Shown in pieces: positions 44,744 to 53,512 of a stretch of 54,897 nt of DNA. This DNA is from Bacteroidales bacterium (GTDB taxonomy: Bacteria > Bacteroidota > Bacteroidia > Bacteroidales > UBA932): positions 1 through 54,897 of the forward strand of contig JAGCDF010000077.1 in NCBI GenBank assembly GCA_017651225.1, read 5' to 3'. Below the pieces are notes generated by a model. That model saw only the letters and a list, made by a program, of their open reading frames with translations. It was not told the DNA's origin and made no database searches. Both the position numbers and the translations under genes were made by a program. The first letter of the stretch is position 1; each line of letters opens with the position of its first letter.

Positions 44744-46462
44744 TTATTCATTATTAGTCAAAGGATTGAACTTGCGTCCGCCAGCCTCGTACCCCGCATT
44801 CTTGAAAAACTCGAGGAAATTGAGACGCAGCGGATGCACGAACGCGCCCAGGGCGCACATGGCGATATTGAGCGTATGCCCGACCAGCACCAGCAGGATG
44901 AAGAAAACCCACAGGACCGGATTCGAGCCGTCGCCGAGAACCATCTTGCCCATATCGTTGAAAGCCATACCGAGCATCGAGCCGGCGAGGCCGAGCGCAT
45001 AAAGACGCAGGTAGCTGAGCACATCGCCCATCAGGCCGGTGATCATGTTGTAGGTATCCCAAAGCCCCATACCCACATTGGCGAGCTTGTTGCGCTTCGG
45101 ATCGTTGAACACGAAAATACCAAGGGCAGAGACGACACCCAGCACGATGACGACCCACTTGGTGGCCGTGGCGTTGAGCACGCCCGCGAACGACACCGCC
45201 GCGACGATGACACCGCCGACGATCAGCAGCGTCCAGCCCCAGGTCCCGAGACTGGCGGCGAAGCCCTTCGTGCGCGTCGCGTGGATGGTCTTCACCACCA
45301 TGGCGATGCAGATATGCAGGATACCCACGGCCAGGGCCAGGATCATCGAAGCGTCGTTGCCGGCAATCTGGGCCGGAATGAAGACCCCCTTGATCGGCGC
45401 GAAAAGCGGCCACTGGGAAATATCCATCGAGAAGAAATTGTGGAAGAGGAACCCGATCACGACCGTGCCGACGCCCAGGGTGACCACGAGCGGCGCCATG
45501 TCCTTGAAGGACGGGACCTTCTTCAACAGCAGACCGGCGATGACGAGCACGAGGCCGTAGCCGGCGTCCCCCATACAGAAAGCGAAGAACAACAGGAAGA
45601 AGACGGAAATGAACGGCGTCGGATCGAAACCGTCGTAAGACGGGCGCCCGTACATATCCGTCAGTGTCTCGAACATGCGGACGAACTTGTTGTTCTTGAA
45701 CTGGATCGGCGGATTCTCCTCGAGCGTCGCCTCGTCCTTGATATAGAGGACGTCGGCCTGGTCGAGGAAAGCGGTCACCGCCTCGTCGCACTCCGCCGGG
45801 GCGAAGCCCACGAGCGTGTCGATCGTATCCTCGGCGGCGGGCACGGCGGCCGTGCCGGCGAGATAGCGGTCGAGCTCGGCCTGCAGCTTGCGGAGATGGT
45901 GCTGCAGCTCCGGAATATCGTCCTTGCGGCCTTCGAGGACCTTGCGGTGATTCTCGATCTTGAGATCCTGCTCGTCCAGCAGGGCCTGCAGCTCGGAGAG
46001 CGTCTTCTGCGGGGTGGGGAGGGGCTTGAGCGGGAAGCCGGCCGTATCGCCCACGATGACGAACCACACGGTCTTCTCGTTCTGCTCCGCCACCTGGATG
46101 GCATACTGCTCCTCCCAGGCGGGATCAAATCTCTTGGCGGGCACGCTGAAGAAGCGGATGCCGCCGAAGGGCTCCAGCTTCGCGGGGTCGTACTCGCCCC
46201 AGGGCCGCGCCTCCTCCAGCTCGCGGACGATCGTCTCGCGCACGGCCTGGAGGCCCAGCAGGGTGTCGTCCATGCCTTTCTTCGCGTAGTCGATGTCCAG
46301 CTTGAGGGTGTTGATATTGTCGAGCAGCGACTGCGAATAGCTGTCCACGGGCTTGGCGGAACGCGTGATGTCCACGACGCCCAACTGCTGCAACTGGCTC
46401 AGGAACTGCTCCTTGTCCCCCTGCAGGAGGATGAAGGAGTATTGGGTCATCTTCGCAATCAT
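44744..46462 (-). CDS. ntpI: V-type ATPase subunit I (stator/ion channel)
   Basis: A 572-residue protein: a long N-terminal cytoplasmic part with helical arms and, from about residue 290, seven or eight membrane helices. The LSYLRLYALGLAGS motif holds the ion-path Arg. It links the stator to the membrane rotor. Its start overlaps the ntpD stop (ATGA); a second Met four codons later is possible. Confidence 0.93.
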   Translation of the reverse strand: MIAKMTQYSFILLQGDKEQFLSQLQQLGVVDITRSAKPVDSYSQSLLDNINTLKLDIDYAKKGMDDTLLGLQAVRETIVRELEEARPWGEYDPAKLEPFGGIRFFSVPAKRFDPAWEEQYAIQVAEQNEKTVWFVIVGDTAGFPLKPLPTPQKTLSELQALLDEQDLKIENHRKVLEGRKDDIPELQHHLRKLQAELDRYLAGTAAVPAAEDTIDTLVGFAPAECDEAVTAFLDQADVLYIKDEATLEENPPIQFKNNKFVRMFETLTDMYGRPSYDGFDPTPFISVFFLLFFAFCMGDAGYGLVLVIAGLLLKKVPSFKDMAPLVVTLGVGTVVIGFLFHNFFSMDISQWPLFAPIKGVFIPAQIAGNDASMILALAVGILHICIAMVVKTIHATRTKGFAASLGTWGWTLLIVGGVIVAAVSFAGVLNATATKWVVIVLGVVSALGIFVFNDPKRNKLANVGMGLWDTYNMITGLMGDVLSYLRLYALGLAGSMLGMAFNDMGKMVLGDGSNPVLWVFFILLVLVGHTLNIAMCALGAFVHPLRLNFLEFFKNAGYEAGGRKFNPLTNNE

Positions 46463-47064
46463 AGGCCTGCCTCCTCTTCTTCTGCGTGACGGGTCTTGAC
46501 AATCTTGGACGAAGCCTTGGAGAGGTTCTCCTCGTCCTCCATGTAGCGCTTGATCTTGCGGATGGCCTCCTTGTATCCGGGAATCTGGACCTTTTCGTAG
46601 AGGTTGACCTTCTGGGTCGTCTTCTTGCGGTTGTATTCGAGGATCTGGCGGCGCTGCTCGTAGATCTCGGACTCGATGCCCAGGCGGGAGAGCTCCTTGA
46701 GGATCTCGACGCCGTCGGCGTACCAGGCGGGTTTGACGAAGGCGTTGAACGGCTGGATCTCAAACTGGATGTTGTCCAGTCGCGGCGTCTTCACGCCCGC
46801 CACCTTGGTGATGCCCAGGTCCACGTCCGCGATGCGGATCAGGCCGGGTTCGAATTCGTTCCAGAGAGCGGCCAGGTGGTCATAGCGCTGCAGGGAGGCT
46901 TCCAATTCGTCGAAGAGGCGCTCGGATTCGGCTTTGGCTTCCAGCACGCTCGAACGCAGGGCCGACTCCTTGTTCTTGAGGGTCGGCAGGGCGTTCTGGC
47001 GCACCTTGAGCTGTTTGCCAAGATTCGTCAGCGAGGTCTTGTTGTATTGGAACTTAATTGCCAT
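46459..47064 (-). CDS. ntpD: V-type ATPase subunit D (central shaft)
   Basis: A 201-residue, mostly coiled-coil protein starting KFQYNKTSLTNLGKQLKVRQNALPTLKNKE, the usual shaft N-terminus. It turns within the A3B3 head. Overlaps the ntpB stop by one base (TAATG). Confidence 0.93.
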   Translation of the reverse strand: MAIKFQYNKTSLTNLGKQLKVRQNALPTLKNKESALRSSVLEAKAESERLFDELEASLQRYDHLAALWNEFEPGLIRIADVDLGITKVAGVKTPRLDNIQFEIQPFNAFVKPAWYADGVEILKELSRLGIESEIYEQRRQILEYNRKKTTQKVNLYEKVQIPGYKEAIRKIKRYMEDEENLSKASSKIVKTRHAEEEEAGL

Positions 47065-48392
47065 TATTTTGCGTCAGCTTTCCAGTATTTGTCGACCAGG
47101 GCTTGCTTGATGCCGGTCTCGGCCGGCGAGAAATGCTTGGCGAAAATCTCCCAGGCGGTGTCCAGCATCTGGTCGATCGTGATATTGACGTCGATGGACA
47201 GGATGCGGGTGGCGTATTCCTTGGCGTAGTCCAGGCAGCGGAGGTCGTAGTCGGACAGGTCGAAACCGTTCTCGAGCTTGGTCTTCGCGTTCTGGGCGTC
47301 GGCATACAGGCGCACGCCGGCGTTCATGATCTGGGAGTGGTCCTCGCGGGTCTTCTTGCCCTGCACGAGCTGCTTGAGTCGGGACAGGGAACGGAACGGG
47401 TCCACGATGACCTTGCCGGTGTCGGCGTCCGCGCGCAGGAACAACTGGCCCTCGGTGATGTAGCCCGTGTTGTCCGGGATGGCGTGGGTGATGTCGCCGT
47501 CGTTCAGGGTCGTGACCGCGATGATGGTGATGGAGCCGCCGTCCGGCAGCTGGACCGCCTTCTCGTAGATCTTGGCGAGGTCGGAGTAGAGCGAGCCCGG
47601 CATGGAGTCCTTGGACGGGATCTGGTCCATACGGTTGGACACGATGGAGAGGGCGTCGGCGTACAGGGTCATGTCCGTCAGCAGGACGAGCACCTTCTCA
47701 TTCTTGTCCACGGCGAAGTACTCGGCGGCGCAGAGGGCCATGTCCGGGATGAGCAGGCGCTCCACCGGCGGCTCCTCGGTCGTGTTGACGAAGGAGACGA
47801 TCTTGCCCAGGGCGCCCGCCGCCTCGAATTCGTGGCGGAAGAAGAGGTAGTCGTCGTTGGTCAGGCCCATGCCGCCGAGGATGATCTTGTCGACGTCGGC
47901 GCGCAGGGCCACGTCGGCCATCACCTTGTTGTACGGCTGGTCCGGGTCGGCGAAGAACGGAATCTTCTGGCCGGAGACGAGGGTGTTGTTGAGGTCGATG
48001 CCGGCGATGCCGGTCGGAATCAGCTCAGAGGGCTGGCGGCGCTTGTAGGGGTTGACGGACGGGCCGCCCACCTCGCGCTCCTCGCCTTCAATCTCGGGGC
48101 CGCCGTCGATCGGCTGGCCGTAGGCGTTGAAGAATCGGCCGGCCAGCTGGTCGCTCACGCGCAGGGTCGGCGGCGCTCCGTGGAAGGACACCTCGGCGTT
48201 GGTCGGCACGCCTTCCGTGCCGGAGAAAACCTGCAGGGTGACGCTGTCGCCCTTGGTCTTCACGACCTGGGCGAGCTTGCCGTTCACGGTGGCCAGCTCG
48301 TCGTTGGACACATCCTTGGCGTTCAGCGTGACCGTGGCCTTGGTGATGGCCTGGAGCTGCGTATAGGTGCGTTGGAATGCTTTCGTTGCCAT
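47064..48392 (-). CDS. ntpB: V-type ATPase subunit B (regulatory head subunit)
   Basis: A 442-residue protein with the beta-barrel start, SELIPTGIAGIDLNNTLVSGQKIPFF, LTDMTLYADALS and SRLKQL motifs typical of non-catalytic V/A-ATPase B subunits. Forms the A3B3 hexamer. Three bases after ntpA. Confidence 0.95.
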   Translation of the reverse strand: MATKAFQRTYTQLQAITKATVTLNAKDVSNDELATVNGKLAQVVKTKGDSVTLQVFSGTEGVPTNAEVSFHGAPPTLRVSDQLAGRFFNAYGQPIDGGPEIEGEEREVGGPSVNPYKRRQPSELIPTGIAGIDLNNTLVSGQKIPFFADPDQPYNKVMADVALRADVDKIILGGMGLTNDDYLFFRHEFEAAGALGKIVSFVNTTEEPPVERLLIPDMALCAAEYFAVDKNEKVLVLLTDMTLYADALSIVSNRMDQIPSKDSMPGSLYSDLAKIYEKAVQLPDGGSITIIAVTTLNDGDITHAIPDNTGYITEGQLFLRADADTGKVIVDPFRSLSRLKQLVQGKKTREDHSQIMNAGVRLYADAQNAKTKLENGFDLSDYDLRCLDYAKEYATRILSIDVNITIDQMLDTAWEIFAKHFSPAETGIKQALVDKYWKADAK

Positions 48393-48395
48393 AAT

Positions 48396-50138
48396 CTATG
48401 CGAGGTGTTTGCGGAGCTGCTGCTCGTATTCTTTGAATTCAGCGCTCTGGAACTTGGTGTAGTTCATCTGGCGCAGGGTGTTGATCAGGTCCTTGAAATA
48501 GACGCGGCACTCGTCGAAGTTCTCGAACTCGAAGGGGCGGTCGCACAGGGCGAGGATGAGGTCGAGCATGAACTTCTGCCGCTCCAGCGGGCAGAGGGCG
48601 TCGATGGCGTCGAACGCATCCTGCTGCAGGAAGGCGAAGTCGATGAGCTCGGACTTCCAGAAGGCCTCGTGGTAGGACATCGGCACGCCGTCGTCGCCGA
48701 GGATGTTGATCTGGTCGGCCATCTCGCGGCCGCGGCGGACGTAGTTCTTGGCGCGGAGCACCTTCTCCGTCCAGCCGGGCTGGATGGTGGTGTCGAGGTA
48801 TTCCTTGATCTCAGGATACTCCAGATACTTGGAATAGGAGTCGATCGGGTTGACGGCCGGGTAGCGCTTCTGGTCGGCGCGGCTCTGCTCGAGGGCGTAG
48901 AAGCAGCGGGCGGCCTTCTTGGTGGACTCGGTCACCGGCTCCTTGAGGTTGCCGCCGGCGGGGGAGACCGTGCCGATGAAGGTCACGGCGCCCGTCTGGC
49001 CGTTGTTCAGCACGACCTGGCCCGCGCGGGCGTAGAAGTTGGAGATGATGGCGGACAGGTCCACCGGGAAGGCGTCCTGGCCCGGCAACTCCTCCATGCG
49101 GTTGGACATCTCGCGGAGCGCCTGGGCCCAGCGGGAGGTGGAGTCGGCCAGCAGCAGGCATTTCAGGCCCATGGCCCGGTAGTACTCGCAGATGGTCATC
49201 GCCGTATAGACGGAGGCCTCGCGGGCCGCCACCGGCATGTTGGAGGTGTTGCAGATGATGGTGGTGCGCTCCATCAGCTTGCGGCCGGTGTGCGGGTCGA
49301 CGAGCTCCGGGAATTCCGTGAAGATCTCCACGACCTCGTTGGCGCGCTCGCCGCAGGCGGCCATCACGATCACGTCGGCGTCGCCCTGCTTGGCGATGGC
49401 GTGCTGGAGGACCGTCTTGCCGCAGCCGAACGGGCCGGGGATGAAGCCGGTACCGCCCTCGGCGATGGGGTTGAAGGTGTCGATGCAGCGCACGCCCGTT
49501 TCCATGATCTTGGAGGGGCGCGGTTTCTCGCGGTAGGCCCGGACGGCCAGCTTGACCGGCCAGCGCTGGGTCATGGTCACGTTCACGTCCTCGCCGTCAG
49601 CTCCGGTGAGGACGGCGATGGTCTGATCGACGGTGTATTCACCCGCCGGAGCGACGCTCTTGACGGTGTATTCGCCCTGGAAGGCGAAGGGAACCATGAT
49701 CTTGTGGGGCAGCCAGCCTTCCTTGACTTCGCCGAGCCAGTCGGCCGCGATGACGCGGTCGCCGGGCTTCGCGATGGGCGTGAAGGCCCAGAGGGCTTTC
49801 CGGTCGAGCGGGTCGGTGTATTCGCCGCGCTTGAGGAAAACGCCCGTCATGGTCTGCAGGTTATTCTGCAGTCCGTCGTAGATGCCGGACAGCAGGCCGG
49901 GGCCGAGGGTGACCTCGAGCATCTTTCCGAGGAATTCGACATCGTTGCCGTTCTTGAGTCCGCGGGTGCTTTCGAACACCTGGACCGAGGCTTTCTCACC
50001 GTTCACCTTGATGACCTCGGCCAGCAGCTTCTCGCCGCCGACGGAGATGTAGCAGAGTTCATTCTCCGCCACCGGCCCGTCCACGGCCACGGTCACGAGG
50101 TTCGAGACGATGCCCGTTACCTTTCCTTTTGTACTCAT
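48396..50138 (-). CDS. ntpA: V-type ATPase catalytic subunit A
   Basis: A 580-residue protein. P-loop GPFGCGKT, GERANEV and the Walker B-type region LLLADSTSRWAQALREMS give a complete catalytic ATP site. It includes the V/A-specific non-homologous insert before the P-loop. Together with B it hydrolyses or makes ATP coupled to Na+ flow. Overlaps DUF2764 gene by 4 bases. Confidence 0.97.
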   Translation of the reverse strand: MSTKGKVTGIVSNLVTVAVDGPVAENELCYISVGGEKLLAEVIKVNGEKASVQVFESTRGLKNGNDVEFLGKMLEVTLGPGLLSGIYDGLQNNLQTMTGVFLKRGEYTDPLDRKALWAFTPIAKPGDRVIAADWLGEVKEGWLPHKIMVPFAFQGEYTVKSVAPAGEYTVDQTIAVLTGADGEDVNVTMTQRWPVKLAVRAYREKPRPSKIMETGVRCIDTFNPIAEGGTGFIPGPFGCGKTVLQHAIAKQGDADVIVMAACGERANEVVEIFTEFPELVDPHTGRKLMERTTIICNTSNMPVAAREASVYTAMTICEYYRAMGLKCLLLADSTSRWAQALREMSNRMEELPGQDAFPVDLSAIISNFYARAGQVVLNNGQTGAVTFIGTVSPAGGNLKEPVTESTKKAARCFYALEQSRADQKRYPAVNPIDSYSKYLEYPEIKEYLDTTIQPGWTEKVLRAKNYVRRGREMADQINILGDDGVPMSYHEAFWKSELIDFAFLQQDAFDAIDALCPLERQKFMLDLILALCDRPFEFENFDECRVYFKDLINTLRQMNYTKFQSAEFKEYEQQLRKHLA

Positions 50139-50746
50139 ATCGTAAGATTCTGTTTTTTGTTATCGTAGGTGGAGCGGACCTCTTCGACCAGCCGGCGGAA
50201 GAGTGCCCGGCCGGAGTCGGGGTCGAGCTGGAGCCAGCGGTCGATGATCTTGAGCTTGGCCACGAAGCCGAGGATGACTTCGAGGTCCAGGCTGTCCAGG
50301 ATGGTCAGATCGTCGATCTTCTTCCAGCGGAGCTCGTCCAGTCCGCGTTCGCGCGCCAGGATGTCGCCGCAGTTCAGGACTTCGCGCGCGGCCGCCGCTT
50401 CGGGGAACTCCTCCGTTTCATCTCCTTCCAGCTTCACCTGGTCCTGGCCTTCCTGGCGGCCCAGGGAGTCGTTGATGTAGGACACGGTGAGGTTGCGCAG
50501 GTTGAGGTCGAAGCGGAACCAGTCCCGGATGAACCGGTTGCGGTGCTGCAGGGCTTTCCGATAGAATTCCGCGTCCAGCTTCTCGGGATCGTATCCCTCC
50601 AGCAGCTGGTCGAGCACCGCCGCGTCGCGCGCGGACAGCTGCTCGCGGATCTCGTCGAGGAGATCCTGGGCGACCAGGTTGTCCGCCTTTTCCTGATCCG
50701 GTTGCAAAACCGGCAGGCTGGCGATGATATACGCGTAATTGTCCAT
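50135..50746 (-). CDS. DUF2764 protein of the V-ATPase operon (C-like subunit)
   Basis: A 203-residue, mostly helical protein: YAYIIASLPVLQP at the start, HRNRFIRDWFRFDLNLRN in the middle and DRWLQLDPDSGRALFRRLVEEVR near the end. DUF2764 is found only in Bacteroidetes V-ATPase operons, in the place of subunit C (the rotor cap). No separate C or F gene is seen, so it may fill that role (inference). Confidence 0.9.
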   Translation of the reverse strand: MDNYAYIIASLPVLQPDQEKADNLVAQDLLDEIREQLSARDAAVLDQLLEGYDPEKLDAEFYRKALQHRNRFIRDWFRFDLNLRNLTVSYINDSLGRQEGQDQVKLEGDETEEFPEAAAAREVLNCGDILARERGLDELRWKKIDDLTILDSLDLEVILGFVAKLKIIDRWLQLDPDSGRALFRRLVEEVRSTYDNKKQNLTI

Positions 50747-50752
50747 AAGAAA

Positions 50753-51358
50753 TTAACCGAAGAGGAGCTTGCGGGTCACGGGACGCAGGTACTCCGCGAT
50801 CAGCGCGCGGAAGGTCTCGTCCGTCAGGCTGACAAACCAGCTGCCGTCCTTGGGGCCAATCGAGAAGCCTCCAGCCACTTTCTTGCTAAACTCGGCTTTC
50901 GGGGCGCTGCCCAGGGTCTTGGCCAGGGCGCCGGCGACCCAGGGCTCCAGCTCCTGCTGCAGGGAGGCGGGCAGGACCAGGGCGAGGTCGGCCGATTCGC
51001 TCGCGCTGAAGCGCTCGGCAACGGTCGTGATGATCTTCTTGAGGAAGTCGGGGTCGGCGAGGGATTTGTTGACGCTGTCGGCGCTGATGGCGCCCACGAG
51101 CAGGTTCTCGATATCCTTCTTGGTGGCCTGCAGGCACTGGGCGGAAGCCATCTTGATGTCGGAGGATGTCTTCTCGCGAAGGTCGTCGGCCTGCCTGTTC
51201 GCGGCGGTGACGATTTCTTCGGCCTGTTTGCGTGCGTCGGCGACGATGCTTTCGGCCTCGGCGCGCGCACGCGCAAGCAGTTGCTCACCTTCTTCTTTGC
51301 CTTTGGAGAGACCCTCGTTGTAGAGTTTCTCCGTGAGTTCCTGTAATTTGTTGGACAT
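50753..51358 (-). CDS. ntpE: V-type ATPase peripheral stalk subunit E
   Basis: A 201-residue protein. The first about 100 residues are a charged coiled coil (EEGEQLLARARAEAESIVADARKQAEEI), the rest a globular end with GGFSIGPKDGSWFVSLTDETF, as in E subunits. It anchors the stator to the A3B3 head. First gene of the operon. Confidence 0.93.
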   Translation of the reverse strand: MSNKLQELTEKLYNEGLSKGKEEGEQLLARARAEAESIVADARKQAEEIVTAANRQADDLREKTSSDIKMASAQCLQATKKDIENLLVGAISADSVNKSLADPDFLKKIITTVAERFSASESADLALVLPASLQQELEPWVAGALAKTLGSAPKAEFSKKVAGGFSIGPKDGSWFVSLTDETFRALIAEYLRPVTRKLLFG

Positions 51359-51403
51359 ATCCTATGCTAGTTATTAGTCGTTTTTCGCCTTGAGGGCGTT
51401 CAC

Positions 51404-51434
51404 AAATCTATAAAATTTTCCGGCAAAGCGCAAA
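51404..51434 (-). promoter_or_regulatory. Promoter of the V-ATPase operon
   Basis: On the minus strand TTTG (51431-51434), a 19-base spacer and TAGATTTG (51404-51411), 45 bases before ntpE. It sits directly after the mmd terminator, so the ATPase operon is separately transcribed. Confidence 0.7.
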
Positions 51435-51435
51435 G

Positions 51436-51470
51436 AAAAACCGGCTTTTCGGAGGAAAAAGCCGGTTTTT
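51436..51470 (-). terminator. Terminator of the mmd operon
   Basis: AAAAACCGGC/GCCGGTTTTT arms (51436-51445, 51461-51470), inner TTTT/GGAAAAA partly paired; U-run on the minus strand. Confidence 0.85.
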
Positions 51471-51492
51471 AATAGTTTCTGACTCGTTCGTG

Positions 51493-52653
51493 CTAGCCGA
51501 GGAATCCGAGCAGGATACCCGCCGCAACGGCGGAACCGATAACACCTGCGACATTCGGCGCCATGGCGTGGGTGAGCAGGTGGTTGGAGGGATCCGCCTC
51601 GAGGCCGACCTGTTCGGACACGCGGGCCGCATCCGGCACGGCGGACACGCCGGCGTTGCCGATGAGCGGGTTGATCTTCTTGCCTTCCTTGAGGAAGAGG
51701 TTCATGAACTTGGTGAAGAGCACGCCGAAGGTGGTGGCGATCACGAAGGATGCGAGACCGAGGCCGAAGATGAGGACGGAACGGCTGTTCAGGAAGACGT
51801 CCGCTTGCGTGGAGGCACCCACGGTCACGCCGATGAGCGTCGTCACGACATCGATCAGCGGACCGCTGGCCGTGGCGGCGAGGCGCTTGGTCACGCCGCT
51901 TTCCTTCAGCAGGTTGCCGAAGAAGAGCATGCCGAGCAGCGGCAGGCCGGAGGGGACGATGAAAGCGGTGCAGAGGAAGCCGACGATCGGGAAGATGATC
52001 TTCTCGCGCTGGCTCACGACGCGCGGCTTGTTCATGCGGATCACGCGCTCCTTCTTGGTGGTCAGGAGCAGCATGATGGGCTTCTGGATCACGGGCACGA
52101 GGGCCATGTAGGAGTAGGCCGACACGGCGATGGCGCCCATCAGTTCCGGGGCGAGCTTGGAGCTCAGGAAGATGGCCGTCGGGCCGTCCGCGCCGCCGAT
52201 GATGCCGATGGCACCCGCCTCATTGGGGGCGAAACCGAGCAGCAGCGAAAGCAGGTAGGCGCCGAAGATACCCATCTGCGCGGCGGCGCCGATCAGGATC
52301 AGGCGCGGCTGCGAGATCAGCGCGCTGAAGTCCGTCATGGCTCCGATGCCCAGGAAGATGAGCGGCGGATACCAGCCGTTCTTCACGCCGTGGTAGAGGA
52401 TGTTCAGCACGGAGTTCTCTTCGTAGATGCCGATCTTGAGGCCTATGCCGGTCTCGGGATCGAAGAAGAGCGGAATATTGCCGATGATGATACCGAATCC
52501 GATCGGCACGAGCAGCAGCGGTTCCCAGTGCTTGACAATACCCAGCGTGATGAAGACCAGACCGATGACGATCATGATCAGGTGCGCCGGGGTACAGTTC
52601 GCGAAGCCCGTGAACTGCCAGAACTGCTGGAGGCTGTCTAAAACGTTTTCCAT
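51493..52653 (-). CDS. mmdB: Na+-translocating decarboxylase beta subunit
   Basis: A 386-residue membrane protein, OadB/MmdB family. It has GGADGPTAIFLSSKLAP, with the Asp essential for Na+ transport in the Klebsiella homologue, and the C-terminal GNAGVSAVPDAAR segment. It decarboxylates the carboxybiotin of MmdC and moves Na+ out. It shares one base with the mmdC stop (TAATG) and ends the operon. Confidence 0.96.
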   Translation of the reverse strand: MENVLDSLQQFWQFTGFANCTPAHLIMIVIGLVFITLGIVKHWEPLLLVPIGFGIIIGNIPLFFDPETGIGLKIGIYEENSVLNILYHGVKNGWYPPLIFLGIGAMTDFSALISQPRLILIGAAAQMGIFGAYLLSLLLGFAPNEAGAIGIIGGADGPTAIFLSSKLAPELMGAIAVSAYSYMALVPVIQKPIMLLLTTKKERVIRMNKPRVVSQREKIIFPIVGFLCTAFIVPSGLPLLGMLFFGNLLKESGVTKRLAATASGPLIDVVTTLIGVTVGASTQADVFLNSRSVLIFGLGLASFVIATTFGVLFTKFMNLFLKEGKKINPLIGNAGVSAVPDAARVSEQVGLEADPSNHLLTHAMAPNVAGVIGSAVAAGILLGFLG

Positions 52654-53099
52654 TAACCGATCGTTACGATGTCAGCACCTTCGAGGACGGAGTCGCCCTG
52701 TTTGACATGGACGGCGGTGATGGTGCCGTCGCACTCGGCGAGGATTTCGTTCTCCATCTTCATGGCCTCGATGACGGCGACCTTCTGGCCACGCTTGACG
52801 GCCTGGCCCTCCTTCACGTCGACGGAAATGATGACGCCCGGGAGCGGGCTGCCGATCTTCTTGCCACCAACTGCGTTGTTGGCAGTTGGCGCCTTCACCC
52901 CCTGCGCCCCCTCAAGGGGGATGGCCTGCGGACCGCTGACGCTCGCAGGCGCCAGCGCACTCGCTGCGGGGGAAACTTCATTTTCTAATTCGACCTGATA
53001 GTTGACGCCGTTGACGGTCACATCGGCGAGTTTGCCTTCAATACCGTTGACGGTCACATCGTACTGGTTGCCGCCAATCTTGAACTTGTATGCTTTCAT
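52653..53099 (-). CDS. mmdC: Biotin carrier protein of methylmalonyl-CoA decarboxylase
   Basis: A 148-residue protein. N-terminal globular part (1-42), a Pro/Ala-rich linker (43-80) and the biotinyl domain with EAMKMENE, biotin on Lys114. Carries CO2 from MmdA to MmdB. The linker DNA contains three palindromes in 84 bases, so that linker may have expanded by insertion. Overlaps mmdD by 4 bases (ATGA). Confidence 0.95.
   Translation of the reverse strand: MKAYKFKIGGNQYDVTVNGIEGKLADVTVNGVNYQVELENEVSPAASALAPASVSGPQAIPLEGAQGVKAPTANNAVGGKKIGSPLPGVIISVDVKEGQAVKRGQKVAVIEAMKMENEILAECDGTITAVHVKQGDSVLEGADIVTIG
52867..52950. repeat. Three palindromes inside the mmdC linker-coding DNA
   Basis: CCAACTGC/GCAGTTGG (52867-52889), CCCCC-TCAA-GGGGG (52907-52920) and GCCTGCG/CGCAGGC (52924-52950), all in frame without a stop. 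Each would form a stable hairpin in the message. Confidence 0.65.
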
Positions 53100-53512
53100 T
53101 TGCGAGGTGTTTTTCTGAAATTGAACTGTCTGTCGTCCCAGGCGGACGGCGTGTGCTTGAGGGTGATGAAGCCCGGCTCGAAGTCGTGCACGCTCTCCGA
53201 GAGGTACAGGTGCAGGGCCGTGGCGATGGCCGCCTCGGTCTCGCCGCCCGCCTCGGCGTTCAGCGCCATGGCGATGGCGGCCGCCACTTCACCGGACGGA
53301 GCGCCCTTCGCGGCCTTGGGGGCCTTCGGCTTGCGCTTGTACTTGCCGGAGAAGAGGTTGCCGGAGAAATTGTAGATGAAGTAGAGGACGATGAGCGCGG
53401 AGAAGACGACGCCCACGCTGATGAGCGTGAGGGTCCATCCGTGCGGATCGATCTCGGCCATCCGGTCTCCGCCGGCGGTGAGGGGGAGGAGACTATAAAG
53501 GAAGGTTGTCAT
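53096..53512 (-). CDS. mmdD: Na+-decarboxylase gamma subunit
   Basis: A 138-residue OadG-like protein: one membrane helix (about 29-47, [20 protein letters not shown]), a basic linker ([11 protein letters not shown]) and an acidic, Ala-rich C-terminal part. It holds the alpha subunit and biotin carrier at the membrane beta subunit. Overlaps mmdA by 20 bases. Confidence 0.9.
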   Translation of the reverse strand: MTTFLYSLLPLTAGGDRMAEIDPHGWTLTLISVGVVFSALIVLYFIYNFSGNLFSGKYKRKPKAPKAAKGAPSGEVAAAIAMALNAEAGGETEAAIATALHLYLSESVHDFEPGFITLKHTPSAWDDRQFNFRKTPRK

